A stretch of 64,000 nt of DNA from Pegea sp. RAD2-039 (Eukaryota; Chordata; Thaliacea; Salpida; Salpidae): positions 434,001 through 498,000 of the forward strand of contig JAQGEQ010000137.1 in NCBI GenBank assembly GCA_034620365.1. Direction: 5' to 3'. The first letter of the stretch is position 1; each line of letters starts with the position of its first letter. Of the stretch, positions 1 through 11,317 are shown piece after piece. The position numbers and the translations under genes are program-made. The notes beneath the pieces are model-generated. The model made no database searches and was not told the DNA's origin. It saw nothing but the letters and a program-made list of their open reading frames with translations.

Positions 1-2106
1 TTTGATCTTCATCTTTTGATCTTCATCTAACTAATCCTCATCTTTTGATCCTCATCTAACTGATCCTCATCTTTTGATCTTCATCTAACTGATCTTCATC
101 TTTTGATCTTCATCTTTTGATCTTCATCTAACTATTCCTCATCTTTTGATCTTCATCTTTTGATCTTCATCTAACTGATCCTCATCTTTTGATCTTCATC
201 TTTTGATCTTCATCTAACTAATCCTCATCTTTTGATCCTCATCTAACTAATCATCATCTTTTGATCCTCATCTAACTAATCATCATCTTTTGATCCTCAT
301 CTAACTGATCTTCATCTAACTGATCATCATCTTTTGATCCTCATCTTTTGATCTTCATCTAACTAATCTTCATCTTTTGATCCTCATCTAACTAATCCTC
401 ATCTTTTGATCCTCATCTAACTAATCCTCATCTTTTGATCATCATCTTTTGATCCTCATCTTTTGATCTTCATCTAACTGATCCTCATCTTTTGATCTTC
501 ATCTTTTGATCTTCATCTAACTAATCCTCATCTTTTGATCCTCATCTAACTGATCCTCATCTTTTGATCTTCATCTAACTGATCTTCATCTTTTGATCTT
601 CATCTTTTGATCTTCATCTAACTATTCCTCATCTTTTGATCTTCATCTTTTGATCTTCATCTAACTGATCCTCATCTTTTGATCTTCATCTTTTGATCTT
701 CATCTAACTAATCCTCATCTTTTGATCTTCATCTAACTAATCTTCATCTTTTGATCCTCATCTAACTGATCCTCATCTTTTGATCTTTATCTAACTGATC
801 CTCATCTTTTGATCCTCATCTAACTGATCCTCATCTTTTGATCTTCATCTAACTGATCTTCATCTTTTGATCATCATCTTTTGATCCTCATCTTTTGATC
901 TTCATCTAACTGATCCTCATCTTTTGATCTTCATCTTTTGATCTTCATCTAACTAATCCTCATCTTTTGATCCTCATCTAACTGATCCTCATCTTTTGAT
1001 CTTCATCTAACTGATCTTCATCTTTTGATCTTCATCTTTTGATCTTCATCTAACTATTCCTCATCTTTTGATCTTCATCTTTTGATCTTCATCTAACTGA
1101 TCCTCATCTTTTGATCTTCATCTTTTGATCTTCATCTAACTAATCCTCATCTTTTGATCTTCATCTAACTAATCTTCATCTTTTGATCCTCATCTAACTG
1201 ATCCTCATCTTTTGATCTTTATCTAACTGATCCTCATCTTTTGATCCTCATCTAACTGATCCTCATCTTTTGATCTTCATCTAACTGATCTTCATCTTTT
1301 GATCTTCATCTTTTGATCCTCATCTTTTGATCTTCATCTTTTGATCCTCATCTAACTAATCCTCATCTTTTGATCCTCATCTAACTGATCCTCATCTTTT
1401 GATCTTCATCTAACTGATCTTCATCTTTTGATCTTCATCTTTTGATCTTCATCTAACTAATCCTCATCTTTTGATCTTCATCTAACTGATTCTCATCTTT
1501 TGATCTTCATCTAACTGATCTTCATCTTTTGATCTTCATCTTTTGATCTTCATCTAACTAATCTTCATCTTTTGATCCTCATCTAACTAATCCTCATCTT
1601 TTGATCCTCATCTAACTGATCCTCATCTTTTGATCTTCATCTAACTGATCTTCATCTTTTGATCTTCATCTTTTGATCCTCATCTTTTGATCTTCATCTA
1701 ACTGATCTTCATCTAACTAATCCTCATCTAACTAATCCTCATCTTTTGATCCTCATCTAACTGATCCTCATCTTTTGATCTTCATCTAACTGATCTTCAT
1801 CTTTTGATCTTCATCTTTTGATCTTCATCTAACTAATCCTCATCTTTTGATCCTCATCTAACTGATCCTCATCTTTTGATCTTCATCTAACTATTCCTCA
1901 TCTTTTGATCTTCATCTTTTGATCCTCATCTTTTGATCTTCATCTAACTGATCTTCATCTTTTGATCCTCATTTTTTGATCCTCATTTTTTGATCCTCAT
2001 TTTTTGATCTTCATCTTTTGATCTTCATCTAACTATTCCTCATCTTTTGATCCTCATCTTTTGATCTTCATCTAACTGATCCTCATCTTTTGATCTTCAT
2101 CTTTAG
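1..2106. repeat. Minisatellite filling a dynein intron
   Basis: Tandem array of two alternating units, a 14-mer (GATCTTCATCTTTT) and a 15-mer (GATCCTCATCTAACT), with C/T and A/G variants. A higher-order period is visible: the same ~140-bp block begins at 1, 491 and 922, and the rare variant CTATTCC recurs at about 131, 621 and 1052. The array starts before the window and ends at a consensus 3' splice site (CTTTAG, 2101-2106) in front of a dynein exon, so it lies in an intron. No coding capacity is expected. It contains no TGACGTCA. Confidence 0.95.
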
Positions 2107-2578
2107 GATTTTTGACTGCTATGAGACAGGAAGTGACCCGGATGCACAAGGGTTGGGCGTTGGACTCGGTGACACTTCATAATGATGTTTTAAAATCTTT
2201 TAAAGAAGACATCAGTACTCCGCCTCAAGTAATAAATCAAATTTACAAATTTATTCAAATTTATCTACGAAGAGATGATGTCGTTGATAGGAAGGAGTTT
2301 ACGTGTACGGTTTGTATCTCGATGGAGCTAGCTGGGATCGGCGCGGTTCTAAGCTGGTCGAGTCACAATCCAAAATTCTTTTTGTTCAAATGCCGGTCAT
2401 CCACATCTTTGCCATCAACTCAACTGCTCCCAAAGACCCCGCCTTATACGATTGCCCAGTTTACAAGAAGCCATGTCGAACTGATCTGAAATACATCACA
2501 CCTTTGTGGTTGAAGACAACTCGTAAGCCTCAACATTGGGTGCTACGAGGTGTAGCGTTGTTGTGTGACATCAAATAA
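2107..2578 (+). CDS. Axonemal dynein heavy chain (DNAH5/DNAH8 type), C-terminal end
   Basis: Last two exons of an outer-arm dynein heavy chain, the ciliary motor ATPase; the rest lies left of the window. Exon 2107-2228 enters in phase 1 and reads [20 protein letters not shown], the hallmark C-terminal dynein segment. A 62-bp intron (2229-2290, GT..TAG) follows, then exon 2291-2578 reads [16 protein letters not shown] and ends with [13 protein letters not shown] and a TAA stop. The wording matches the DNAH5/8 group better than cytoplasmic dynein. Only the C-terminal domain is visible here, so the AAA motor cannot be assessed. The stop overlaps an AATAAA polyadenylation signal (2573-2578). The convergent neighbour on the minus strand stops 18 bp away. 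Confidence 0.93.
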
Positions 2579-2596
2579 AAGAAAGTCGATAGCGAG

Positions 2597-4240
2597 TTAG
2601 TTGTCACAAATATTTGTCATGTTACATTCAGTATCAGAACCGATTATAAAACGTTGATGAAGATCAATAAAAGTTTGTAAGGGACACAAGAGATGATGAT
2701 GACATGAGGGCACCAACTTCTCGTTCCACAACACTGCCACCTGCTGGCCACTTGTACCACAATCAAATAAAATAAAAGCGAGATTAGCAGCAGAAGGTAG
2801 AATGTGGTGAAGAGGGAAGAAACGGCGTTCGCCCCATTTCAAACGTTTATCGCCCCTATCTTGATAAAGACCCATATTAGCAGCTAATGACATCACAGTC
2901 AGCTGATCACCAAATACAAAATGTGATCGAAGTGACGAGCGCCCACTAGCGGTCTCGTTTGCAGCATCTCTTGTTGCCGTGACAACCGATTTTGCAAGTT
3001 CACAACTCATCTGCTTCGCTACGTCATTAAAGCGGAACTTCTCAGCTAATTCCAGTGTTGAAGCAAACTGTAAAGCTTTTTAGCGGTTATTACGTCATCA
3101 TGACGTCATTATTTCGTCACCAACTTTTCATTTGTCGTTTGGTGAATAATTTGCAAATCGCTGAAGCTTGACGTTGCTGGTGGTGATGATGACGACAACC
3201 GAAATTGTATACGTCATAAAGTAATAACATATCGTCGATGACGTCATCATTAAGCGCGATTCCGTAGCGACGTTTAACATTCTTGATCATTTTTTTCATT
3301 TGTTTTCCTGAATTTTGTAAAAAACTTTTTTATTTTATTTTTTTTCACTTTTGTTTCCAACCTTTTAAAAATCGACGGAAATTTGAATTTTGTGAAAAAT
3401 TTGTTGAAAATTTTGGACAATTTTCAACAAAATTGCTGAAAAAATCAGAATTTTTTAGTAAAATCTGAAAAACAGAAATTAGGAGAGAAAATGACGTCAG
3501 CAGATAATGACGTCATCACCTTGAAATAGCTGACGTCATCTTCAACTTTAGATAATTGAGGTCGTTTGCCAGATAAGAATAAATATAATGACGTCACCTT
3601 CATCGAAGCCACTGCAGCTTTGTCACTTGAGCTAACGAATCTATAGCGACGATGACGTCATCAGCACTTATCAAATCCGATGACGTCACAAACTTGTAAT
3701 CTGCAGGATTCGCGTTATCGGGATAAATATTCGGAAATCGAATATAAAATCGAATCATTAAATTCTGAATTTCGTCCAATCCATAATTCGATGTCGATTT
3801 AGATGATGACGTCATCGGCGACCAATTACGTAACTTCTGTGATAAATTATGACGTCATTAATTTCTTAGTATGATGATGACGTAACACACAATGACGTCA
3901 TCAGTGCATTGAGTCGCGAGTCCTGTTTCGTTGATTCGAAGCAAAAAACGCGAAATTCGAATTTTCATTTCCACTGAGGTTTCGTCGTTTCTAGCTCCGT
4001 GACGTATCACGTGATAGACGTGAAGCGCTGTGCAGTTGGCTGTGACGTCATCTGCAACTGATGACGTCAAACTAACATCACAAAATGCTTCTAAGTACTT
4101 TTCACTGATTGAGTAACTGCATCTTCGTACAACGTCATATCACCATAGAAACGATTAATTTTTTCATTACTACTGCAACTGCTTGCCGACGATGACGTCA
4201 TCATTATCATAGCAACAAAGTTTAACCAAAAAAAAAACAT
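2597..4240 (-). CDS. Multiple inositol polyphosphate phosphatase-like (MINPP1 family), possibly inactive
   Basis: Histidine-phosphatase-fold protein of the MINPP1 family, which removes phosphates from inositol phosphates in the secretory pathway. Start at 4240 gives a signal peptide (MFFFWLNFVAMIMM). Exon 4099-4240 carries FYGDMTLYEDAV. Exon 3891-4051 carries the nucleophile motif HVIRHGAR. The exon from 3836 carries GLDEIQNLMIRFYIRFP, and splicing at AA|GTTTGT restores DYKFVSSSDKAAVASMK. Further exons read FVENCPKFSTNF (about 3360-3455), KRRYGIALNDDVIDDMLLLY (about 3121-3299) and the C-terminal part (2597 to about 3070). Introns are ~50 bp and several hold TGACGTCA. The family proton-donor motif His-Ala-Glu after Phe-Gly is replaced by Asp-Gln-Leu (about 2912-2920), which suggests weak or no phosphatase activity. 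The exact boundaries of two middle exons are unresolved. A pseudogene is unlikely, because the frames join well. Confidence 0.85.
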
Positions 4241-4799
4241 TTTAATAAAAAATATTTGAAACCTTAAAATTGAAGAAAAAAAACTTTTTATAAAAATAAA
4301 ATTTTGAAAAAATCCTGAAATTTGCAACAAAAGAAATTTGTTGGTTTGAAAGTTGGCCTCGAGGTAGAAACATTTTTCAAATTTTATCTTCAAATAAGTC
4401 TTTCATTTGAATTATGCAAATTAGAAATTACGTCATCAGAAAAATAAGTTAAAAAATTTTTACAGAAAATAAAGAATTTTAATTCTTATTTTTATTTAGA
4501 AAAAATGTTTTCGAAAAATTTAGATAATTTTCAAAAATTTTAAATTCTTCAAAAATTGTAGCAAAAAATTGAACTTTCAGAAAATAAAAACTTAGTTTGA
4601 AATCTTAACAATTAAATCTTTTTTAATTGAAACTAATCTTCAATTTTTTTAAATTTTAAAAACATTCAAATCTTATTGATTTGCAGCTGAAAGTCGACAA
4701 CAAAATGAATTTTATGAAATTTAATCATTTTGAAGTTACCAAAAACCTTTTTTTATTTTCTGATTTTCATATTTGGCAATTTTTACTTCTCTTTCCTAC
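4241..4799. other. AT-rich intergenic DNA upstream of the MINPP1-like gene
   Basis: Low-complexity A/T-rich sequence with many TTTT and AAAA runs. It should hold the promoter of the minus-strand MINPP1-like gene, but I see no clear TATA box or other motif. No convincing coding exon. Confidence 0.6.
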
Positions 4800-5480
4800 T
4801 CCGACATTCTCACAAATGTCTCTGAGATGATAGCTCTTGAAATATGGGTCAATATGGTATCTTAAGGCTATTTCTTCTTTAAAATCATCAGTTTCCAACG
4901 CCACAGATCAGATCTCTGGTTATAAACATCGTCTCAGCTTCTTCAATTTAGATACTTTGGAAATTCAACGGATTAAATACAATTTAATTCTTATTTTCAA
5001 AATTATCCACAATTTAATTGACTTTCATTTTGATGATTTCTTTTCCATTAGTCCTTCCCTCAAGTTATATCAGCTCAGACGACACACATTACATCTTAAT
5101 AAGCCCATACCACCTGGTACATTGGTCAGACTGATTTTTTCTCATACCGCACAGTTATTACATGAAACCAGCTGCCATCAGACATTGTCATGTCAGAATC
5201 ACTCGTGTTGTTCAAGCAGAAGTTGAAGCGTTATGATATTGCCACAATTGTCATTTCTAAACTGTGAATTTTTATATTATTAACATTCTATGTAATTATT
5301 CACTGTTATATGTTTTGAGGACTACTGAAAGGTCATGTAGTACATCTTTTACTTTTTATATTTCCAACTTAATAGATATTATTTGTGAGAATGTGTGTTA
5401 GCAAGAGATGCTCTCTTCAGGCACCCTCCTTCGTATTTATTGTAATAAATCAGAAAAATTTATAGAAATAAAACCTTTTT
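4800..5480 (+). mobile_element. 3' end of a dead CR1/L2-like LINE
   Basis: The segment 4837-5226 reads as the C-terminal tail of a LINE ORF2 protein: RLSFFNLDTLEIQRIKYNLI, then FKIIHNLIDFHFDDFF and LRRHTLHLNKPIP, the usual pattern after the reverse-transcriptase domain. It runs into a 3' UTR with AACTGTGAATTTTT and GGCACCCTCCTTCGTATTT and ends in TGTAATAAAT. The same 3' UTR recurs at 47580-47780, which shows one family. The front (4800-4850) matches 48940-48990, so most of the RT is deleted here. Non-functional. Confidence 0.85.
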
Positions 5481-5739
5481 GTTCCTCAAAATTTTTGAAT
5501 TTCTTATTTATTTGATTTAAACGAAAACTTTTTAAACTGTTTCATTAAAACTTAGAATTATTTTTTTTTTATTTGAATTTTAAATTTTTTGAATTATTTT
5601 TTTGCAGTTCTGTCATCTTTCATTTTAATAAAAAATAAAATTAAAATAAATAATTTTATTCAAATTATTATTTCGTCTGAAACCAGTTTTGAAATTTTTA
5701 ATTTTTTTCACAAATTGATTCTTTTGAAGAAAGTTTTTT

Positions 5740-8700
5740 TCATTTAAATAAAATCTTAAAGAGAATTGCAAAGGAAAGAACCGCGAGAATCAGAAATTGA
5801 TTCCACCAATCATATCGTTGTTTACTTTCAATAAAATTCTCCTGAAAAAAATCAAAATTAATTCTTTGATGAAAATTTCTTCAAATTACTTTTCTTCCAG
5901 AAGATTTTTGAGAAGGAGAAAAAGTTTCTTCATCTTTCAAACGTTCGCCTCTCAGAAAGAATTTTCCTGAAGACACAAATTAGAAGAAGATCAGAATAAA
6001 GATCATCTCACCAGCTTCAGTGATCTTTACTCGAAAATATCTTCCCATCAAATCATCTTCAAATGGAATGATAACTTGATGATAGAATTTGTTGTGACCA
6101 ACCAAATTGACCCCATCGTGGGCCTTTTCCGTCACGAGGACATTTTGGATCAAACCTAATTGATCCTTATAAGGTTGATATGTATGAAAGAGTTCTGATA
6201 ATTTCTTTGTTCTTCGTTTAATCTATAAAAACACTTTGATGACGTCATCAGCGCTTTGATGACGTCACTAACTTCCTGTCGATCTATCTGTTGCATTCTA
6301 GCAGCCGGGGTTCCGGGTCTTGGAAAAAACTGATTGATAAAAAGACTCGGAAATTGATATTTAGCGCAAAGCTTCAACGTTTCTTCAAAATCCTACAAAT
6401 GATGACGTCATAGATGACGTCACTGATGACGTGACAAACAAACCTCAGGTTGTTCAGAAGGAAACCCACAGATGATATCGGTTACTATGGAAACACCAGG
6501 AACTTGATGACGTATGACGTCGACAACACGACAAAAATCTTCAACTGAATATTCTCTCCTCATCTCATATAAGGTTCGATTACTTCCCGCTTGTACAGGA
6601 ATATGTAGGAACGCATAAACACGTGGATGACGTAATATACGCGAGATGTCGTCAAGTTGATCCAGGATGTAAGGAGGATTAGTCATTCCTAATCTCATCA
6701 TACAACCATCTGGAATAACTTGAACAATTTCATCAAGAAGTTCAGATAAAGATGATCCAATATCTTTCCCATAAGCACCAGTATCTTCACTTGTTAACCA
6801 CAACTCGACAACTCCATCTGAAAATCAATCAAATGAAGATTCTAGAAGTTTTGGGGCGTCTGGGGCACCTGCAAATGACTCGCGAGCTCTATCAACAATT
6901 TCTTTGACTGGATAACTTCCTAAAACTCCGCGCGCGTGTCTCGTCTTGCAATAAGTACAAGCGTTCAAACATCTGTTGATGATGACGTCATTAGTGTGTG
7001 ATGACGTCATTAGTGTGTGATGACGTCACTAGTATGTGATGACGTCACTAGTGTGTGATGACGTCACTAGTATGTGATGACGTCACTAGTGTGTGATGAC
7101 GTCACCAGTGTGTGATGACGTCACTAGTATGTGATGACGTCACTAGTATGTGATGACGTCACTAGTGTGTGATGACGTCACTAGTGTGTGATGACGTCAC
7201 TAGTGTGTGATGACGTCACTAGTGTGTGATGACGTCACTAGCGTGTGATGACGTCACTAGTGTGTGATGACGTCACTAGCGTGTGATGACGTCACTAACC
7301 CAGTGTTGATGCTGATGATTTCAATGAGAGGATTTCTTCTGATCTTCGGAAGAGAAAGAGAACTTCCTCCGGCTTTTCTTCCTTCAATCTTCTTCTGATT
7401 CAACAATCGCACCGAATTTCCTGTTTAATGATGACGTCATTGATGATGATGATGACGTCATACTCAGTTGTAACCTTTCAGCGTTTCTTCGACGACTTCG
7501 ACGACGCGATCGATTTGCTGAACGCCAACAATTGACAGTCCTTGGAGGTAAGATTGATTAGGGGCACCTTGAGACACGCATCCAGCCAACACAATCTCCT
7601 TCTTCGCTTTTTTGCCTTTTCTAAACAACAAATCGATGATGACGAAAACGCGAGATGATGACGTCATCAACTGACTCAATCATGTTGCGGAAGTGATCTT
7701 CCGCGGGATTTTTTACAGTACAGCTGTTCAACAACCACAGATCTGCTTCTTCTGGTGTTTCTGTGAACAACAAATGAGTGATGACGTCATTGGTGATGAC
7801 GTCATACCTGTGATGGTGTAACCATGAGAAGCAAGTTGACCAGCCATATATTCTGAATCTGAAGTGTTGTGAGTACAACCCCAAGTCTTTACGAAGATTG
7901 TTTCAGTTGCCGGAGCATTTCTGGAATTTAAAAAATATCTGAATCATTTATTTCCACAATCTGAGATCACTTGATCTGCATCAGTTGATCTGCATCAGTT
8001 GATCTGCATCAGTTGATCTGAGATCAGTTGATCTGCATCAGTTGATCTGAGATCAGTTGATCTGCATCAGTTGATCTGCATCAGTTGATCTGAGATCAGT
8101 TGATCTGCATCAGTTGATCTGAGATCAGTTGATCTGCATCAGTTGATCTGCATCAGTTGATCTGAGATCAGTTGATCTGCATCAGTTGATCTGAGATCAC
8201 TTGATCTGCATCAGTTGATCTGAGATCAGTTGATCTGCATCAGTTGATCTGAGATCACTTGATCTTGAAAATCTTTCAACTTATTTGAACAAAAGTTTAA
8301 TTTTCAAGTAATTCGTGGAATTTGAAGATTTTGAAAACTTCCAGATCTTCTTAAAGACTTAAAAGATACTTTGAAAAGTCATCTGAGTTTTCCACAATGA
8401 TCTATTAGACTCACTGATGATCTAATCTATCTCTAATTAGTCTTTTCATCTATTGTTATCAAAGAAATCCAAAGATTTTTATTTTTATATTTTAAGTGTC
8501 TTTGAAAGATGAGTTTTTGGAAAAATCTTTTTTAGTTCATTTTTATAAATCAAATCATTTCAAAATTATTTGAAATTTGTATTTCTTTTTATAGTATGAA
8601 AAGTTGCAGATGGAAAGTAAATAGAAAATTATAAGAAGAAAAGACAGAAATAGAAAATTAGTTTCTTTTTTAAGGAATTAGTTTTTCAAAATTTCAAATT

Positions 8701-9090
8701 TGACAAAAAAAATTAAAAATTCAAAAATAAATTGATTTTTAGAAAATCAACATTTTTAAAATATTCAACCCATAAATATTTCCACAAAAATAACTTTTTA
8801 TTATTTATATTAATTATTTAATATAAATATATAAATTATATTAAGATGGATTTATTTAATTACAACTAAATATAAATTTTTTCCAATTTTTCTTGTTTGA
8901 AATATTTTATTAAAAAGAATAAATTTTAAACTTACCCTAAAGAATGATTAATTTTTTCATTTTTATTTTTAACAAATTTTCCTTTTTTTTCTCTTGGATG
9001 AATTATAACAGATTTTTTTGGTTTTCTTTGAAAATCTTCATCAAGAATATCTTCAATATCATCAATTACTTTGTCACAAACTGCTGGCAT
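5740..9090 (-). CDS. CDKAL1: CDKAL1, tRNA methylthiotransferase
   Basis: Radical-SAM enzyme that adds a methylthio group to t6A37 of tRNA-Lys at the ER surface. Start at 9090 ([14 protein letters not shown]). Exon 1 ends at 8936. Following exons on the minus strand, approximate plus coordinates: 7808-7921 ([20 protein letters not shown]-terminal MTTase Fe-S Cys), 7680-7761 ([15 protein letters not shown]), 7477-7621 ([14 protein letters not shown]), 7298-7422 ([11 protein letters not shown]), 6871-6975 (CLNACTYC, radical-SAM CxxxCxxC), 6444-6818 ([15 protein letters not shown] ... [11 protein letters not shown]), about 6292-6395 ([18 protein letters not shown]), then a TRAM-like segment (about 6010-6225) and a final exon with a hydrophobic C-terminal anchor ([17 protein letters not shown]). 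This matches full-length animal CDKAL1 end to end. The palindrome is absent from the coding parts but present in most short introns. Intron 1 is ~1 kb and carries a minisatellite. Confidence 0.95.
6976..7297. repeat. 19-bp tandem repeat of the palindrome inside a CDKAL1 intron
   Basis: About 16 copies of TGATGACGTCACTAGTGTG with GTATG and GCGTG variants make up almost the whole intron between the exon ending SINTG and the exon starting CLNACTYC. Each unit carries one TGACGTCA. Neighbouring introns are about 50 bp with one or two copies, so this looks like local expansion of an ordinary palindrome-bearing intron. Confidence 0.95.
7965..8270. repeat. 14/15-bp minisatellite in CDKAL1 intron 1
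   Basis: About 20 units alternate between CAGTTGATCTGCAT and CAGTTGATCTGAGAT. It lies between CDKAL1 exons 1 and 2, close to the exon 2 acceptor. It contains GATC but no TGACGTCA. Confidence 0.93.
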
Positions 9091-10735
9091 TTTGAAACAA
9101 TTCAAGTTTTTGATTTCAGTAATATTTCATCTAAAATAAAACAACAGAATAATTATAAAATATTAATTCTGTATATATATATATATTTATCAATAAATTG
9201 TTTTTTTTATTAATTAAAATACTAATAATTCATATTGATAAATATTTTTATTTGAAAACTGATAATTTTAAATTATATTTAAATAAACTTTTTTTCAATC
9301 TACATATTTCAGTAAAATATTTATTAATTTTTAAATTAAAAAATTGAAAAGTTTTATGTTTAAAATATTAATTTATTACAAAATTTCTTAATTTTTATCA
9401 AAAATATTTATTGATTTGCTTAAAGAAACAGAAAAGAATAAACTTTACAATTAATTTATAAAAAGTAATAATTTTCTGAACAGAAAAAATAAAATTTAAA
9501 TAAATTTTATGAAAATATAAAAATGATAATTGTTTATTTAATTTTAATCTTTTTAATTTTAAAATGTGTCAAAAATTTGTTGAAATAAATGAACTAAGTT
9601 TTTGATGTTCGTTTTTCACAATTACTAATTTATAGTTAAAAAAATAATTTTTTAAGAAAAGCTCAATTTAAAAAGTATAAATGAAAATAAAATGCAAAAC
9701 AAATTATTAGAAATTCTAGTTAGGATTAAAAATATTGGTAAAAATAAAAGTTAAGTTTTTAATACATCATGTATTTAGAGACTTTTTTAAAAAGCTTTGA
9801 TTTTAAAAACTGTATATTAGTAGAAAGAATGTTACGGCTGATTTTTTTATTAAAAAATAATTAAGAATTTTTCCGTTTAGTTTGAAAAATTTAGAAATAC
9901 TACTTAATTTTTCACCAGACAACTATTAATTTTTTTTTATATACTGTTAGTATTTCGAAGTCTAAAGATTCAATAAAACAAAGCAAATGCAAAAAGAATT
10001 GTCAGAAGAGAAAGTATAAAAGTGAAATTATTGTGATTTAAAGCATGATAGTGAGTAGACAAAAGCCACTACCAAAATATGCAGCCAGCAGTACTATCAA
10101 CAGAAGTGTGCTAGATGCAATGACAAGGCAACAGTGGAACTGTTTTGAACTTTATCTTTCTTCTGTAGTGTCTACTCTGGCTTGGTTTGCATAAGATGCT
10201 GAAAGTATAGATAACAATATAAGTTTATAAATATTTTAAAGGTAGTCTTATGCTGTTTTTGATTTACTTAAAAATAAATTATTTCAGTGTTTTAGAATCA
10301 AGTAAACATTTAAAATTTCATTAAATCGTAAACTAAAATTGTTTGTTAGCTGGAAAGTAATGATAAAAATATTTGTATTTAGATGATAATTTTAAGAAGA
10401 AATATAAAAACGTGTATAAGAAGTAATAGAAACAATAAAACATTTATATATACCTTTAATGATTTTATCTTTTTAAAATTTTACTAAGAAAATGCAATTA
10501 TCAAATTAGATCAAAAAGTAATTAAGATATTGAATTAGTTTTGACGTGATTTTAAGCAAGCTATCAGCTATTAGCGTAATAAGTCGTTCACTATTTTGCG
10601 AATTAAAAAATTGTATTTGAAAATATATAAAGTTGACAAAACATTTATGACGTCATAAGTAGCTCGTAGACATGTGACAAACAAGCAGTTCAGCAAAATC
10701 TATTTCTGAGGCTGCAAACCCAAAAAGGCAGTTTT
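9091..10735. other. AT-rich intergenic region
   Basis: Between the CDKAL1 start (-) and the next gene (+). Long A/T runs with no convincing exon. A less AT-rich island at about 10030-10195 has no coding potential that I recognise; its short inverted match (GAGTAGACA) is too weak to call. One TGACGTCA lies at about 10648, near the next gene; the rest of the region has none. Confidence 0.6.
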
Positions 10736-10739
10736 TTTT

Positions 10740-11272
10740 TTAGGATCCAATTTTAAAGTCAGCTTTTTTAGGATTCAATTTTGAAGTCAGCTTTTTTAGG
10801 ATTCAATTTTGAAGTCAGCTTTTTTAGGATTCAATTTTGAAGTCAGCTTTTTTAGAATTCAATTTTGAAGTCAGCTTTTTTAGGATTCAATTTTGAAGTC
10901 AGCTTTTTTAGGATTCAATTTTGAAGTCAGCTTTTTTAGAATTCAATTTTGAAGTCAGCTTCTTTAGGATTCAATTTTGAAGTCAGCTTTTTTAGGATTC
11001 AATTTTGAAGTCAGCTTTTTTAGGATTCAATTTTGAAGTCAGCTTCTTTAGGATTCAATTTTGAAGTCAGCTTTTTTAGGATTCAATTTTAAAGTCAGCT
11101 TCTTTAGGATTCAATTTTGAAGTCAGCTTTTTTAGGATTCAATTTTGAAGTCAGCTTTTTTAGGATTCAATTTTGAAGTCAGCTTCTTTAGGATTCAATT
11201 TTGAAGTCAGCTTTTTTAGAATTCAATTTTGAAGTCAGCTTTTTTAGGATTCAATTTTGAAGTTAGCTTTTA
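10740..11272. repeat. 28-bp minisatellite upstream of the polycystin-like gene
   Basis: About 19 units, each with TTTTTTAGGATTCAATTTTG followed by AAGTCAGC. The array ends about 45 bp before the start codon at 11318. Every unit contains a pyrimidine run followed by TTTTAG|G, which looks like a 3' splice acceptor. No open frame of interest. Confidence 0.95.
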
Positions 11273-11317
11273 TTTTATGAATCAATTTGTATTTTTTGGT
11301 TAAATTGCAAATTTTTA

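Noticed and set aside
3117..3299. His-rich metal-binding peptide (HHHH)
   Set aside because: It comes from a palindrome-like CATCATCACCAC run inside the phosphatase exon and is not conserved in the family.
2597..4240. Phosphatase as a pseudogene
   Set aside because: Early readings showed stops, but splicing at standard GT-AG sites restores a continuous family-like protein.
10030..10200. Small RNA hairpin
   Set aside because: Only a 9-base inverted match with several mismatches; no RNA family features.
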